A stretch of DNA of 64,000 bases from Actinomycetaceae bacterium (GCA_030528145.1 JAUMZK010000006.1:21947-85946); one strand, 5' to 3'; positions 18,057 to 27,537 are shown, numbered from the stretch's first letter. Program-made: numbers and translations. The notes: generated by a model not told the origin, from the letters alone.

Positions 18057-19187
18057 GTGGCTAGTGTGATTTTTGAAAACGCAACCCGCCAATTCGCTGG
18101 CACCGAAGTGCCCGCCGTAGATTCACTAAACCTCACCATCGAGGACGGCGAATGCGTAGTATTGGTCGGTCCTTCTGGGTGCGGAAAGTCCACTTCACTG
18201 CGCATGGTGGCGGGTCTGGAGCCCACCACCGCTGGGCGCATCCTCATTGGCGACAAAGACATGACGGGGGTGCGCCCACGCGCGCGGGACGTCGCCATGG
18301 TGTTTCAGAGCTATGCGCTCTACCCCAACATGACGGTGGCGCAAAACATGGCGTTCGCCCTCGAAAACGCCAAAATGCCCAAGGCGAAAATTGCCGAACG
18401 TGTTCAGTGGGCGGCAAAAATCCTGGAACTAAACGGGCTGTTAGAGCGCAAGCCGGGCGCGCTTTCGGGTGGGCAACGCCAACGCGTCGCGATGGGGCGG
18501 GCGATCGTCCGCAAACCTACCGTGTTCTGTATGGATGAACCCCTTTCCAATTTGGACGCCAAGCTGCGGGTGTCTATGCGTGGCGAAATCGCGTCGTTGC
18601 AACGCGAACTGGGGGTCACAACGGTTTACGTCACGCACGACCAGGTCGAAGCCATGACTATGGGTGACCGGGTGGCGGTAATGCAAGGCGGGCGCTTACA
18701 GCAGGTGGACACCCCCACCGCGCTGTATCAGCGTCCTCTCAATACTTTCGTGGCGGGGTTCATTGGGTCTCCGGCGATTACGCTGTTCACTTGCCCGGTT
18801 ACGGGCGAGGGCGATGCTCATTTGGGCGACTATCTGGTGCCTTTGTCCCCCGACGTGCGCGCTAGCGTTGCCGCACGTAGCGGCAAGATTATTATTGGTG
18901 TGCGTCCCGAATCTTGGCAGATTTGCGAGGGCGACCAGGCCGGTTTGGAAGTCACTACTACGATTGTGGAACAGCTCGGCAATCAGGCGTTCTTGTACGG
19001 TACTTTGCCCCCTGGTGTGCAAGCCCGTCCCGAACGCGTCGCCATTTTGTTGCCTCGCGGGCTGAACCCGTCCTTGGGTGAAAAACTGCGAGTGCGTCCT
19101 CTGCCCGAAGACCTGTACTTCTTCGATGCCGAAACCGAGGTCGCGATAGGGTTGGGGACCCATTCGCAAATGCCCCAGAACAGTTGA
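18057..19187 (+). CDS. ABC transporter ATPase, UgpC/MalK/MsmK type
   Basis: 376 residues. Walker A GPSGCGKST (about 39-47), Q-loop FQSYALYP, signature LSGGQRQRVAMGRA (about 135-148), Walker B VFCMDEPLSNLD, H-loop VTHDQ, and a C-terminal TOBE-type regulatory domain. GTG start at 18057 with AGGAGG eleven bases upstream. Could energise this importer only or, like MsmK, several. Ends the operon; a stem-loop follows. Confidence 0.88.
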   Translation: MASVIFENATRQFAGTEVPAVDSLNLTIEDGECVVLVGPSGCGKSTSLRMVAGLEPTTAGRILIGDKDMTGVRPRARDVAMVFQSYALYPNMTVAQNMAFALENAKMPKAKIAERVQWAAKILELNGLLERKPGALSGGQRQRVAMGRAIVRKPTVFCMDEPLSNLDAKLRVSMRGEIASLQRELGVTTVYVTHDQVEAMTMGDRVAVMQGGRLQQVDTPTALYQRPLNTFVAGFIGSPAITLFTCPVTGEGDAHLGDYLVPLSPDVRASVAARSGKIIIGVRPESWQICEGDQAGLEVTTTIVEQLGNQAFLYGTLPPGVQARPERVAILLPRGLNPSLGEKLRVRPLPEDLYFFDAETEVAIGLGTHSQMPQNS

Positions 19188-19199
19188 TCTTGCGCACCG

Positions 19200-19228
19200 G
19201 GCGGCACGGTTACAAAGGTCTTGCCGCC
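19200..19228 (+). terminator. Putative terminator of the ABC operon
   Basis: GGCGGCA and TGCCGCC arms (19200-19206 and 19222-19228) are followed by ACTTATTTT, a moderate T-rich tract, directly after the ATPase gene. Confidence 0.55.
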
Positions 19229-19230
19229 AC

Positions 19231-19660
19231 TTATTTTGGTGGTGCGGTGCAGTTTAGGACGAAGCGGTAGCCTGTCCCCGCTTTAGTGACCAAATATTTG
19301 GGGGCTGTGGGATCTGGTTCAATTTTGTGGCGTAGTTGCGACACGAAGAGCCGCAAATAGTTTTGTGGACTGAGATGACTGGAACCCGCTACCGCTTCGT
19401 AAAGGCACGCGTGCGACACCAAGCGACTGTAGTTGAGCGCTAAATGTTATAATATTGCCCATTATTTCGGGGTGAGCCGCACCGCTGCGCCGTCCCTTTC
19501 CACCAGTTGGTCGACAAAGTTTATGTGCTATCGACCGTCCAAGAAATATAACGAGGGCGCCACCTGAAATTTTCGCAAACGCAACGCCAGGTCGCGGGTG
19601 CGAGCGCTGGTATCGTCCTAGACAATTAACACTTTGGCACTGTCACTGTGCCCCACCTGT
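19231..19660 (-). pseudogene. kdpE response-regulator relic
   Basis: Minus-strand DNA translates in one frame, with several stop codons, to KVLIV-stop-DD at about 19625 (receiver start), then LALRLRKFQVAPSLY, RDGAAVRLTPK-stop-WAILEHLA, and finally an intact OmpR-type winged helix ending HKIEPDPTAPKYLVTKAGTG (stop at 19231). This order is KdpE-like: receiver then DNA-binding domain, the last phrase being a KdpE hallmark. Much of the receiver is missing. No kdpFABC genes lie in the window. It is clearly non-functional. Confidence 0.7.
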
Positions 19661-19678
19661 GCAGATCGCATAAATTTC

Positions 19679-19745
19679 TTAACTGTGGTGAGCTACCGGC
19701 AGCTCCAACGTGAAAGTGGCGCCGCCTCCGGGAGTGTCCGCTACC
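19679..19745 (-). pseudogene. kdpD sensor-kinase C-terminal relic
   Basis: About 20 codons reading GVVADTPGGGATFTLELP then a stop; this is the G2-box end of the KdpD histidine kinase ATPase domain. It lies immediately upstream of the kdpE relic in the normal kdpD-kdpE order. The rest of kdpD is absent, replaced by the stem-loop and the TetR gene. Confidence 0.65.
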
Positions 19746-19758
19746 ACTCCTAATAGGA

Positions 19759-19796
19759 GCAAGTTGGGGCAGAGTACGCACTCTGCCCCAACTTGC
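19759..19796. terminator. Perfect 17-bp stem-loop
   Basis: Arms GCAAGTTGGGGCAGAGT and its exact complement around a four-base loop. No T-run, but it lies just past the end of the TetR gene (minus strand), so it may terminate that transcript. Its core TTGGGGCAGAGT also occurs in the stem-loop at 8969. Confidence 0.65.
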
Positions 19797-19821
19797 GCAA
19801 CCATTTCACCTACTGTGAGTG

Positions 19822-20421
19822 TTATTTTGCGTGTTCCGGAAGTGCCGGTTTGTAGCTGGCAAAGAACAGTTCCAGCATTTGACAAATGTAGGGTTCTATT
19901 TTGCGTCCTTCCGAGATAGCTTCGAAGGCTGCCCCGTCAATTACTGCCAGTAACAGTTTCGGGGACACATGACTGTAACCTGCGGTACGTAACACAGTGC
20001 GGATAGCCAAGTCCAGATGGTAGCGTCCTTGCCCATAAGCGGTGGATACTTCGGGGGAATTAGCCGCCAGTAGCATTTGCGAAAAGTGCCGTTGCAATGT
20101 CGGATCCGCGATGGGCAAAGCTGCTTGAATCAGCAACTCGAATAGTTCCTTTTGGACCTGGTCGGGGCTAAGTTTTTCTGCTTTTTCAGCAATTTGACCT
20201 GCCCTATCAGCCCAGGTGCGCATGTTGTATCTGCCGGCTTCAGTTAGTAATTGTTCGATACTGGAAAAATAGTATCCCGATGCCGAGGTCGACATTTCCG
20301 CTTTTTTTGCAACGTTGCGGTAAGTTACTGCGGAGGGACCTTCCGTACGCAAAATGGAGGCTGCCGCAATCACTATTCGCGCCCGCGTCATTTCTGCTTT
20401 CATGCTTCTGGCAGTGCTCAT
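19822..20421 (-). CDS. TetR-family transcriptional regulator
   Basis: 199 residues. N-terminal helix-turn-helix with TRARIVIAAASILRTEG and VTYRNVAKKAEMSTSASGYY (about 14-55), TetR-like; the ligand domain is unclassified. The ATG at 20421 follows AAAGGAGCTGAT, and that Shine-Dalgarno overlaps the stop of the upstream MFS gene, so the two are coupled. It probably controls the neighbouring transporter and arginine genes; ligand unknown. Confidence 0.85.
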   Translation of the reverse strand: MSTARSMKAEMTRARIVIAAASILRTEGPSAVTYRNVAKKAEMSTSASGYYFSSIEQLLTEAGRYNMRTWADRAGQIAEKAEKLSPDQVQKELFELLIQAALPIADPTLQRHFSQMLLAANSPEVSTAYGQGRYHLDLAIRTVLRTAGYSHVSPKLLLAVIDGAAFEAISEGRKIEPYICQMLELFFASYKPALPEHAK

Positions 20422-20422
20422 A

Positions 20423-21769
20423 TCAGCTCCTTTGTGAGCTTTCCTGTAATACTTCCGGGTCAATGTCAGCTTCGAGGTTACGACCTGTGCGGTCCTTACT
20501 AGCAATCATTGCACCAAGTGCCACAACCGCAATGACAATCAGATATATTGCTGGCGCCAACTTTGAACCGGTCGCCCCGATCAGCCAAGTGGCGATAAAA
20601 GGTGCGGTACCGCCAAACAGCGCATTCGCCGCGTTAAAGGACAAAGCGAAGCCCGTGTAACGAACGTTTGATGGGAAAAGCTCCACCAAGAAAGTGGCCA
20701 GAGTCCCGTCATTTAGGGTTAAGAGGACGCACAGTCCGACCTCGATTAACACCACAGTTACGAAACTGGCACCGTCGAGCCACCAAAACAGTGGAACGGT
20801 AAAAACAATGAATCCAATGCACGCCGTGATAAGTGCGCGCCGCCTGCCAATATGGTCCGAATAGTAACCCATAGCAAAAATCAGGAAAACGTAGACGAAT
20901 AATGTGATGGTTGACGCCAGGAAGCTTTGCGTGTCATCAAAATTAAGCACTTCTTTTAGGTATGTAGGCGTGTACGTTAGCAACATGTAGAAACCGACTG
21001 CATTCAGACACGAAACTCCAAAACCAATGCACACTTCACGCCAATGGAACTTGAACAAATCCCTCACGGGAGTCTGTTCTTCCAAGTTTTTAATGCGCTC
21101 TTGCATTTGCCGGTATACCTCGGAATCTTCGAGGTGCACGCGAATGTAGCGCCCAATCATGCCCAACGGCAGCGCCAATAGGAATGGCACGCGCCACGCC
21201 CATGCTTCCATCGCACCTGGTGTCAACCAGTAATTCATGGCAGCGACCATCAACGAACCTATTAGCAGACCTGTAGCAGTAGATGCGGGCACCAAACTCG
21301 TGTACATGCCGCGCTTATGTTCCGGCGCATATTCACCCAAAAACGTGGCCGCGCCAGCATATTCACCCGATGCGGAAAAGCCCTGAACCAGCCGGCATAA
21401 CAGCAACATAATAGGGGCCAGCACGCCAATTCTCGCATAACCCGGCAATATCCCAATCATAAAAGTAGCGCCAGACATGAACAGGATGGACCAGGACAAT
21501 GCCCATCTTCGCCCGTACTTGTCCCCCCAAGTACCCCAGATCATGCCACCAATAGGGCGAATCAAAAACGACAGCGCAAACACTGCAAAAGTTTGCAACA
21601 ACGCCAAATTCTTGTTCTCGTTCGGGAAAAATACTACCGAAATAGTAGTTGCCAAATATGCGTACGATGCGTAATCGAACCATTCAATAAAATTCCCGAT
21701 AAAACTAGCAGTGGCCGCTTTTCGCAGCGCAGTCATTTCGGCTGCGCTAAGCCTATTCATACTGCCCAT
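20423..21769 (-). CDS. MFS transporter, metabolite:H+ symporter (ProP-like) family
   Basis: 448 residues, 12 predicted helices. Signature sequences IGNFIEWFDYASYAYL (helix 1), WGDKYGRRWAL (loop 2-3) and RLVQGFSASGEYAGAATFL (helix 4) are characteristic of the MHS subfamily that includes ProP, KgtP and ShiA. It would move a small organic acid, betaine or amino acid with protons. ATG at 21769 chosen (GAGGG upstream); TTG 21778 is also open. Substrate unknown; context with arginine-related enzymes suggests a guanidino or amino-acid compound. Confidence 0.85.
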   Translation of the reverse strand: MGSMNRLSAAEMTALRKAATASFIGNFIEWFDYASYAYLATTISVVFFPNENKNLALLQTFAVFALSFLIRPIGGMIWGTWGDKYGRRWALSWSILFMSGATFMIGILPGYARIGVLAPIMLLLCRLVQGFSASGEYAGAATFLGEYAPEHKRGMYTSLVPASTATGLLIGSLMVAAMNYWLTPGAMEAWAWRVPFLLALPLGMIGRYIRVHLEDSEVYRQMQERIKNLEEQTPVRDLFKFHWREVCIGFGVSCLNAVGFYMLLTYTPTYLKEVLNFDDTQSFLASTITLFVYVFLIFAMGYYSDHIGRRRALITACIGFIVFTVPLFWWLDGASFVTVVLIEVGLCVLLTLNDGTLATFLVELFPSNVRYTGFALSFNAANALFGGTAPFIATWLIGATGSKLAPAIYLIVIAVVALGAMIASKDRTGRNLEADIDPEVLQESSQRS

Positions 21770-21890
21770 ATTTATCAACCCTCGATATGCCGCAAAAAGC
21801 GACGAATCTAGCGTCCTCGAAAACGAAAAAGAATTACCAGGAAATTAGTCGAAGACGCTACCGAAAATGATCTTTCCCGATAAAAACAGA

Positions 21891-21922
21891 CCGGCGGAAC
21901 CCAACTAAGTGAGTCCCGCCGG
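21891..21922 (-). terminator. Putative terminator after the EamA transporter
   Basis: CCGGCGG and CCGCCGG arms around an 18-base loop, directly downstream of the minus-strand transporter gene ending at 21931. No strong T-run; confidence moderate. Confidence 0.45.
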
Positions 21923-21930
21923 CGTAAGGC

Positions 21931-22980
21931 TTACCTGATAGGTTCGCCCTCTTGCCAATGTTCCTCAGCTTTTGGCAGAGCTCGCCTCTTTACAAAGAAT
22001 TCTACGATGATCGGACCGACACCGCCAGCTATGATGAGGAGTCCACCAATAGCCGCAGCAAACGTCATCGCTTCTTTGAAGAAGAAGGTACCAAAGAGCA
22101 GAGCAACCACGCATTCCCAGTAACTGATACAAGACATTTCCACAGCCGGCAAATTGCGCCCTGCGATTACTAAGAATCCCAGTGCAATCAAACCCGCAAA
22201 GAGGAAAAGTCCAGATGCCCAAGTCCAGTTAGTTGGGGTTAGCGCGCTAACTTGTGGACGTAGCATTATAGTAATAACGCCAGTGGCTACAGCCGCCCAC
22301 AAGAAATTCCAAGTGCCCCGAATATCGGAATTCATGTCAGTTCGGTAACCGTAGAAGAACAAGGCGAGTCCATAGAACACGCCCGAAAGAAGACCCAACA
22401 AGTCACCGAGAGCCTTACTGGGAAATTCTGGAGTTGAGGCAGATGAGTCGAATCCGAATTGGAAACTACCACCACTAAACTTCAAAACTTCAATAGTAAA
22501 GAGCATCCCAACAAACACAAGCACAAGGAAGATTCCGTTGGAAAGTGATATTTTTTCTTTCCGAAAAATCCGTGCAAGAAGAGTGCAAAACAGTGGTCCC
22601 GTATAAATCAAGAACACTGCGTTTGCGATTGAGGTAAGCAATGTGGATGTGATGTATAGCGACAGTGAAGTGCCAATACACACCCCACCCATAATTACGG
22701 CAAACGACAGCCGCGAAGCCCGAAATGCAGCCCACCGTTTGGTCACTAGCAAGATTACGATAAACCCAATTAAACCGGTTGCCATACGTCCGAAAGCGAG
22801 CACGCCACCCATGTACTGCTTTATTTCCGGGCTGAGTCCTGCGATTGCTCCACGCGCGAAGAATCCGACCATACCCATACCGGTGGCCGAAATAATCATC
22901 GCTAGGAAACCCAGATTTTTGTTCATCACGTATGCGCTACCAGCGTTAGCGGTTCCTGGCGCAACTTCCGTTGACGTCAT
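21931..22980 (-). CDS. EamA/DMT-family transporter
   Basis: 349 residues with about ten hydrophobic helices and two EamA repeats, each around 130 residues, as in drug/metabolite transporters such as RhaT, YdcZ-like exporters. The second repeat contains PAVEMSCISYWECVVALLFG, the usual E-pocket region. ATG at 22980 preceded by AGAAGGAAC; a GTG at 23007 is in frame but lacks a site. Could export or import the product of the amidinotransferase encoded next door, but nothing in the sequence fixes direction or substrate. Confidence 0.85.
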   Translation of the reverse strand: MTSTEVAPGTANAGSAYVMNKNLGFLAMIISATGMGMVGFFARGAIAGLSPEIKQYMGGVLAFGRMATGLIGFIVILLVTKRWAAFRASRLSFAVIMGGVCIGTSLSLYITSTLLTSIANAVFLIYTGPLFCTLLARIFRKEKISLSNGIFLVLVFVGMLFTIEVLKFSGGSFQFGFDSSASTPEFPSKALGDLLGLLSGVFYGLALFFYGYRTDMNSDIRGTWNFLWAAVATGVITIMLRPQVSALTPTNWTWASGLFLFAGLIALGFLVIAGRNLPAVEMSCISYWECVVALLFGTFFFKEAMTFAAAIGGLLIIAGGVGPIIVEFFVKRRALPKAEEHWQEGEPIR

Positions 22981-23076
22981 AGTTGTTCCTTCTGAGGACG
23001 CCACCACTGTTAGTTATTTTGGTTGCGTCGGTCTATAAGTATCGTAACCCCGCGTAAATTTAGTATTAAATAGGAC

Positions 23077-23102
23077 CGGTCGTTGGCGCGCGCCGACGAC
23101 CG
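23077..23102 (-). terminator. Stem-loop after the amidinotransferase gene
   Basis: CGGTCGT/ACGACCG arms with GGC/GCC inner pairing, located between the amidinotransferase (ends 23140) and the EamA gene (starts 22980). It suggests that the two genes are expressed separately or by read-through. Confidence 0.5.
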
Positions 23103-23139
23103 ACCCTTACGCAGGATTTACTGGGAGCGTGAAGCTACC

Positions 23140-24267
23140 TTATACCAAGGTCGGATCTTCAACCTGGTTCGGGAAGTAGTCTTCGCAATCGCCCTCACGC
23201 AAAACATCGGCGGTGGCGCAGTGCAGAGCACCGCCAAATGCGTAGGCGTCACGGAACGGAACTGGGATTACGTTCATGCCCAGTTTGTCCATTTGCTCCA
23301 GCTGGTTGTGTTCGGAAGCTTCACAAATAACCGTCTTGTGGTCCAGGACCAGACAGTTCATGGACAACCAGACCGAAGAGTAGCACAGTGGCGGCGGGGT
23401 TTCGTGCGCTGGCATTGCCGCATCCACGATCTGCCAGTCATTAGCTTCAAAGATCTTGCGTTGTTCTTCGGGCAGGCGACGCTGCGGGTTGTTAATAATC
23501 AAGCCCGGGCGCAATGGCACGAAGGTGGCGTCAATGTGAATCGGATATGGGTCGCCGGGGAAATTCACGGCGTGGACGCGGAAGTCTGGGTACTTGCGCT
23601 TGAACCATTCCATTGCCCGGCGGTTCGTGGTCAGACCGTGTTGGATGAATAAATCCTTGCCGAGACGCAGCACGTCAGCGGCGTCAAACAGGATTTCTTC
23701 TTCGGTGGTGACGAAGTCCTTGTTGGCGGTACGGACCAAGCGTTCTTCAAGGCTGATTTTTTCGTCGTAGTAGTTGTGCTTGTAAGAACGGTCAGTTAGA
23801 CGTGGACGCGGTGCTTGGGACCAGATGAACTCCGGATCCTCGTCGAAATATTGCGAAAGAAGCGGCCAGTATGCCAAGTATTCCCAGTAGCGGCAACGGA
23901 AAGACATGGGTGCCGCAATGATTTCTTTACCAACGGTGAGCAGTACGTCACGCGGAGGCATACAGGTCATCATGGAGTCCGTGCGAAAATCTGGGGTGAT
24001 AACTGGTTGGTTCCACTGCAACGGAGTGGGTCGGTCAACCTTGACGCCGTTTTCTTCTAGAACTTTTACCAGTCCGTCCAGCTGTTCGTTAGCCTTTTCT
24101 ACGGTAGCCAGCGGGCGTGGTCCCCACATGCCTCGCATTTCGGAATCGACAGGCACTTTTTCCGAGGTGGCTGGCTCTTCCGGAGGAATAACCGAGTTGT
24201 CAGCACGACCTACGATAACGTGCTTTAGCGGATCAAAGTCGTTCCATGAACATACTTTGGTGGTCAC
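23140..24267 (-). CDS. Arginine amidinotransferase (AGAT/StrB-like)
   Basis: 375 residues, guanidino-group-modifying (pentein) superfamily. Similarity to human L-arginine:glycine amidinotransferase runs through the whole chain: DPLKHVIVGRADNSVIPP, TPDFRTDS, EIIAAPMSFRCRYWEY, and FDAADVLRLGKD. Catalytic residues by this alignment are Cys350 in GGALHCATADV, His244 in YPIHIDATF and Asp195 in FDAAD. AGAT-type enzymes transfer the amidino group of arginine to glycine or another amine, releasing ornithine. The acceptor is unknown, and arginine deiminase or hydrolase activity is an alternative since the fold is shared. No signal peptide. It precedes an OTC gene in the same direction. Confidence 0.8.
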   Translation of the reverse strand: MTTKVCSWNDFDPLKHVIVGRADNSVIPPEEPATSEKVPVDSEMRGMWGPRPLATVEKANEQLDGLVKVLEENGVKVDRPTPLQWNQPVITPDFRTDSMMTCMPPRDVLLTVGKEIIAAPMSFRCRYWEYLAYWPLLSQYFDEDPEFIWSQAPRPRLTDRSYKHNYYDEKISLEERLVRTANKDFVTTEEEILFDAADVLRLGKDLFIQHGLTTNRRAMEWFKRKYPDFRVHAVNFPGDPYPIHIDATFVPLRPGLIINNPQRRLPEEQRKIFEANDWQIVDAAMPAHETPPPLCYSSVWLSMNCLVLDHKTVICEASEHNQLEQMDKLGMNVIPVPFRDAYAFGGALHCATADVLREGDCEDYFPNQVEDPTLV

Positions 24268-24362
24268 TTGTTTCTCCTTCTCTTTGCGGCAAATTTGCCT
24301 TCATCTGCTCCCGTTTAGGGTTTGAGTTTTACCTCTTGGATGCAGTGCCCAAATTTTTGGGT

Positions 24363-24398
24363 TGGGGCGAGGCGCATCAGCCTAAGCGCCTCGCCCCA
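24363..24398 (-). terminator. Stem-loop between OTC and amidinotransferase genes
   Basis: A 13-bp perfect stem (TGGGGCGAGGCGC and complement) with a ten-base loop lies between the end of OTC (24455) and the start of the amidinotransferase gene (24267). It may terminate the OTC message or act as an attenuator. It belongs to the TTGGGGC stem-loop group described in the findings. Confidence 0.55.
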
Positions 24399-24454
24399 CC
24401 TATGCCCCTGCTAATGGGATTGGCTCTGGTGACAGTTGGTGTCGCAGCGCCTAT

Positions 24455-25465
24455 TTAGCGGTCCAAGCCTTCTCCTAAAGTGGCCACCATTACAGCCTTA
24501 ATGGTGTGCATGCGGTTTTCGGCTTGATCGAACACGACGGAAGCTTCGGATTCGAAAACTTCGTTGGAAACTTCCATGGATTCCAGACCGGTCTTTTCGT
24601 AGATGTCTTCACCGACGACGGTGTTGCGGTCGTGGAATGCCGGCAAGCAGTGCAGGAATTTCACATTCGGGTTACCAGTGGCTTTCATCAGCTCACTGTT
24701 TACTTGGTAGTCTTTCAGAAGCGCGATGCGTTCGTCCCAAACTTCCTTGGGTTCACCCATGGATACCCATACGTCTGCGTACAGGAAGTCACAGCCTTTG
24801 ACGCCCTCTTTCGGATCCGCAGTGTGGGTGATCTTGGCGCCGGTTTCCTTGGCGATTTCTTCGGCTTTCTTGATGATTTCAGCGTCGTTCCAGAGCTTCT
24901 CCGGACCGACAATGCGAACATCCATGCCCAGCATTACGCCGCTAATCAGCAGCGAGTTGCAGACGTTGTTGCGAGCATCGCCCAGGTATGCGAAGGAAAT
25001 TTCTTCGTAGGGCTTGCCGGATTGTTCGTGCATAGTCAGCATGTCACAGAGCATCTGGGTGGGGTGCCATTCGTCGGTCAGACCGTTCCATACTGGCACG
25101 CCGGACAGTTCAGCAAGGGTTTCGACGTGTTCTTGCTTCTTGCCACGGAATTCGATGCCGTCGTAGTAGCGACCGAGAACGCGGGCCGTGTCAGCAACGG
25201 ATTCCTTGTGACCCATTTGCGAGCCGGTGGGATCCAAGTAGGTGACGTGTGCGCCCTGGTCGTAAGCGGCGACTTCAAACGAACAACGAGTACGAGTGGA
25301 GGTCTTTTCGAAGATCAAAGCAATGTTCTTGCCTTTCAAGTATTGCTTTTCGCGACCTTCCTTCTTCGCCGCTTTCAGTTCGGCAGAAAAATCGAGCAGT
25401 TCACGCCATTCTGCAGGAGTGAAGTCGAGTTCTTTCAAGAAGTGACGTCCGTGGAAATTGGTCAT
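24455..25465 (-). CDS. arcB: Ornithine carbamoyltransferase, catabolic (ArcB) type
   Basis: 336 residues. Carbamoyl phosphate motif STRTR (56-60), ornithine-binding [12 protein letters not shown] region, and HCLP (about 272-275). The opening [16 protein letters not shown] and the overall length match catabolic ArcB rather than the shorter anabolic ArgF. Reaction: ornithine + carbamoyl phosphate to citrulline + phosphate, reversible. ATG at 25465 is chosen because the 40 residues upstream are not family-like. No carbamate kinase or arginine deiminase gene lies in the window, only an amidinotransferase downstream. Confidence 0.9.
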   Translation of the reverse strand: MTNFHGRHFLKELDFTPAEWRELLDFSAELKAAKKEGREKQYLKGKNIALIFEKTSTRTRCSFEVAAYDQGAHVTYLDPTGSQMGHKESVADTARVLGRYYDGIEFRGKKQEHVETLAELSGVPVWNGLTDEWHPTQMLCDMLTMHEQSGKPYEEISFAYLGDARNNVCNSLLISGVMLGMDVRIVGPEKLWNDAEIIKKAEEIAKETGAKITHTADPKEGVKGCDFLYADVWVSMGEPKEVWDERIALLKDYQVNSELMKATGNPNVKFLHCLPAFHDRNTVVGEDIYEKTGLESMEVSNEVFESEASVVFDQAENRMHTIKAVMVATLGEGLDR

Positions 25466-26199
25466 TCTCAGTCTTCTTTCTAGTTCTTGGGACTGTTTTC
25501 TATTTTGTCGAGGGCGGTAGTCACGATCTACTGGACATTTGCATTCCGTGACGCTCGCCCGCCCGAGGTTCGCAATTGACCTCACTACTTTTTTACCTCA
25601 TTTTTCGTTCATTCGTAATCGCTATGCGACAACCATTATTGAGGGCATATTTTCGTGTGGCTCTGCTACAAATCCAAGCAGATGTGGGGCGCGTGAAGTA
25701 ATGGTGCTGATTGCATCAGTGTATCAGATTATTTTGGAGGTCGAACCCCGGATTTGTCCTATATGTTTGTGTTCTGCCTGAATTTGTGTGATTGTGAGAG
25801 TTACACGCAGGAACATGCTTGGACATTTGTCTAATTTTGTTCACACACGTCCTCGTCACTATTACCTCCGAATCACTTCATCGTGCTTCTACCATTATCT
25901 AGCATACAAAAAAATATAGCTAGGCCTAACATCCTTGAAATTAAAGTTTGCGCAGGTGGGAGCGCAAAAAAGACGAAAAATTCCCCTTGCGGTCTGGACA
26001 CGAAACAGGTTGCGGGCGCCCCCAAAACGCTTTCGGACACGCATACAAAACTGTTCTGCACATACTTATGCGAACAGCGTGTCAGACACACCCAATCTGA
26101 CCGCCCGAAAATGTTGAAACATTACTTAGATAACACTTTTTCTGAAACCGTATTGCATGTAATACCCAAATTTTATGCAAGCTTCCGAAAAACGTGCTT
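25466..26199. other. Gene-free interval upstream of OTC
   Basis: 734 bases between OTC and dnaB (both on the minus strand). No supported gene. The half near dnaB is AT-rich with A-runs at about 25908 and 25967. One GAGGRCG copy lies at about 25852. Presumably holds the OTC promoter, but I could not identify an ArgR operator. Confidence 0.35.
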
Positions 26200-27537
26200 T
26201 TACGCTTCCGGCCCCAAACTGCCAAAGCATGCCAAGTGCCCCAAAAACGATACTGGCACGACCCCCGTCGACCCATTGCGGTGTTTCGCCACAATAATGT
26301 CAGCTTCACCCGCCCGGTCGTCCTCGTTATAAACTTCTGGCCGGTGCAACAACATAATCACGTCCGCATCCTGCTCCAATGACCCAGATTCGCGCAAATC
26401 CGCCATCATAGGGCGATGGTCAGTACGCTGCTCGGGACCCCGGTTCAGCTGCGCCACCGCAATAACCGGCAACTCTAATTCCTTCGCCAACAGCTTCAAG
26501 GCGCGCGAAAACTCCGACACTTCCTGTTGCCGACTTTCCACCGCGCGCCCCGAAGTCATGAGCTGCAAATAGTCGACTACCACCAACCCCAAATTGTGCT
26601 GCTGTTTGAGGCGCCGACACTTCGCCCGAATTTCCGTCATCGACATGTTTGGTGAATCGTCAATAAATAGTGGCGCCTGGTCTGCTCGCGACAACGCCTC
26701 CGCCACTTTCACCCAGTCACTCCGGTCCATTTCCCCCCGGCGCATTTTCGACATTTGCACGCGACCCTCTGCGGCCAACATGCGCATAGCAATTTCACTG
26801 CGGGACATTTCCAAACTAAAAATAACCGACGCAATACCGTGCTTTATGGACGCCGAACGGCAAAAGTCTAAAGCCAAAGTGGACTTACCCATTGCCGGGC
26901 GGGCCGCCACAATAATCATCTGCCCCTCGTGTAAGCCCCCAAGCAAACGGTCCAAGTCGTAAAACCCGGTAGGTACGCCCGTAATTTTACCTTTGTTGTT
27001 TTCTATTTCTTCCAGTTCTGCCACCAGCGGGTCCAACACTTCCCCGATGGCAACGTAATCTTCCGCCATACGGTTTTGGGTAACCGCATAGATCTCGGAT
27101 TGGGCGGTATTAATTATTTCCGCAGGGTCGCCCCCATCAGCGGCATACCCCAATTGCACAATGCGGGTACCCACATCAACCAGCGCCCGCATTTGCGCCT
27201 TATCCCGCACAATTTTGGCGTAATAGTTAGCATTCGCCGCTGTTGGCACCATAGCTGTGAGGGTGTGCAAGTAGGGACCGCCCCCGATTTTGCCCAACTC
27301 GCCACGTTTTTCCAGTTCCGCTGCCACCGTGATGGCATCGGCTGGTTCTCCCCGCCCGTACAGGTCAATTATGGCGTTATGAATAGTTTCGTGCTTCGGC
27401 GCGTAGTAGTCCGACCCCTTTATCGCTTCCGTAACATCCGCAATGGCGTCCTTGGACAGCAGCATTGCGCCCAGCACAGACTGCTCGGCATCCATGTCAT
27501 GTGGTGGTACTCGGTCGTAGTCAGCGCCTTCGGCCAT
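26200..27537 (-). CDS. dnaB: Replicative DNA helicase DnaB
   Basis: 445 residues. N-terminal DnaB domain opening with PHDMDAEQSVLGAMLLSKDA; C-terminal RecA-like domain with Walker A ARPAMGKSTLALDF (about 209-222), Walker B-like VVVDYLQLM and LRESGSLEQDAD. No intein is present. It is the fork helicase; its loader DciA is encoded at 59.8 kb in this window. Start at ATG 27537. Confidence 0.95.
   Translation of the reverse strand: MAEGADYDRVPPHDMDAEQSVLGAMLLSKDAIADVTEAIKGSDYYAPKHETIHNAIIDLYGRGEPADAITVAAELEKRGELGKIGGGPYLHTLTAMVPTAANANYYAKIVRDKAQMRALVDVGTRIVQLGYAADGGDPAEIINTAQSEIYAVTQNRMAEDYVAIGEVLDPLVAELEEIENNKGKITGVPTGFYDLDRLLGGLHEGQMIIVAARPAMGKSTLALDFCRSASIKHGIASVIFSLEMSRSEIAMRMLAAEGRVQMSKMRRGEMDRSDWVKVAEALSRADQAPLFIDDSPNMSMTEIRAKCRRLKQQHNLGLVVVDYLQLMTSGRAVESRQQEVSEFSRALKLLAKELELPVIAVAQLNRGPEQRTDHRPMMADLRESGSLEQDADVIMLLHRPEVYNEDDRAGEADIIVAKHRNGSTGVVPVSFLGHLACFGSLGPEA

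Noticed and set aside
24506..25483. A 325-codon open frame on the plus strand opposite the OTC gene
   Set aside because: It is antisense to a clear OTC gene and gives a Phe/Val/Gln-rich protein with no family resemblance; no ribosome binding site.
25780..25805. Crp/GlxR-like site TGTGATTGTGAGAGTTACAC upstream of OTC
   Set aside because: The half-sites have the wrong spacing and poor symmetry for TGTGA-N6-TCACA.
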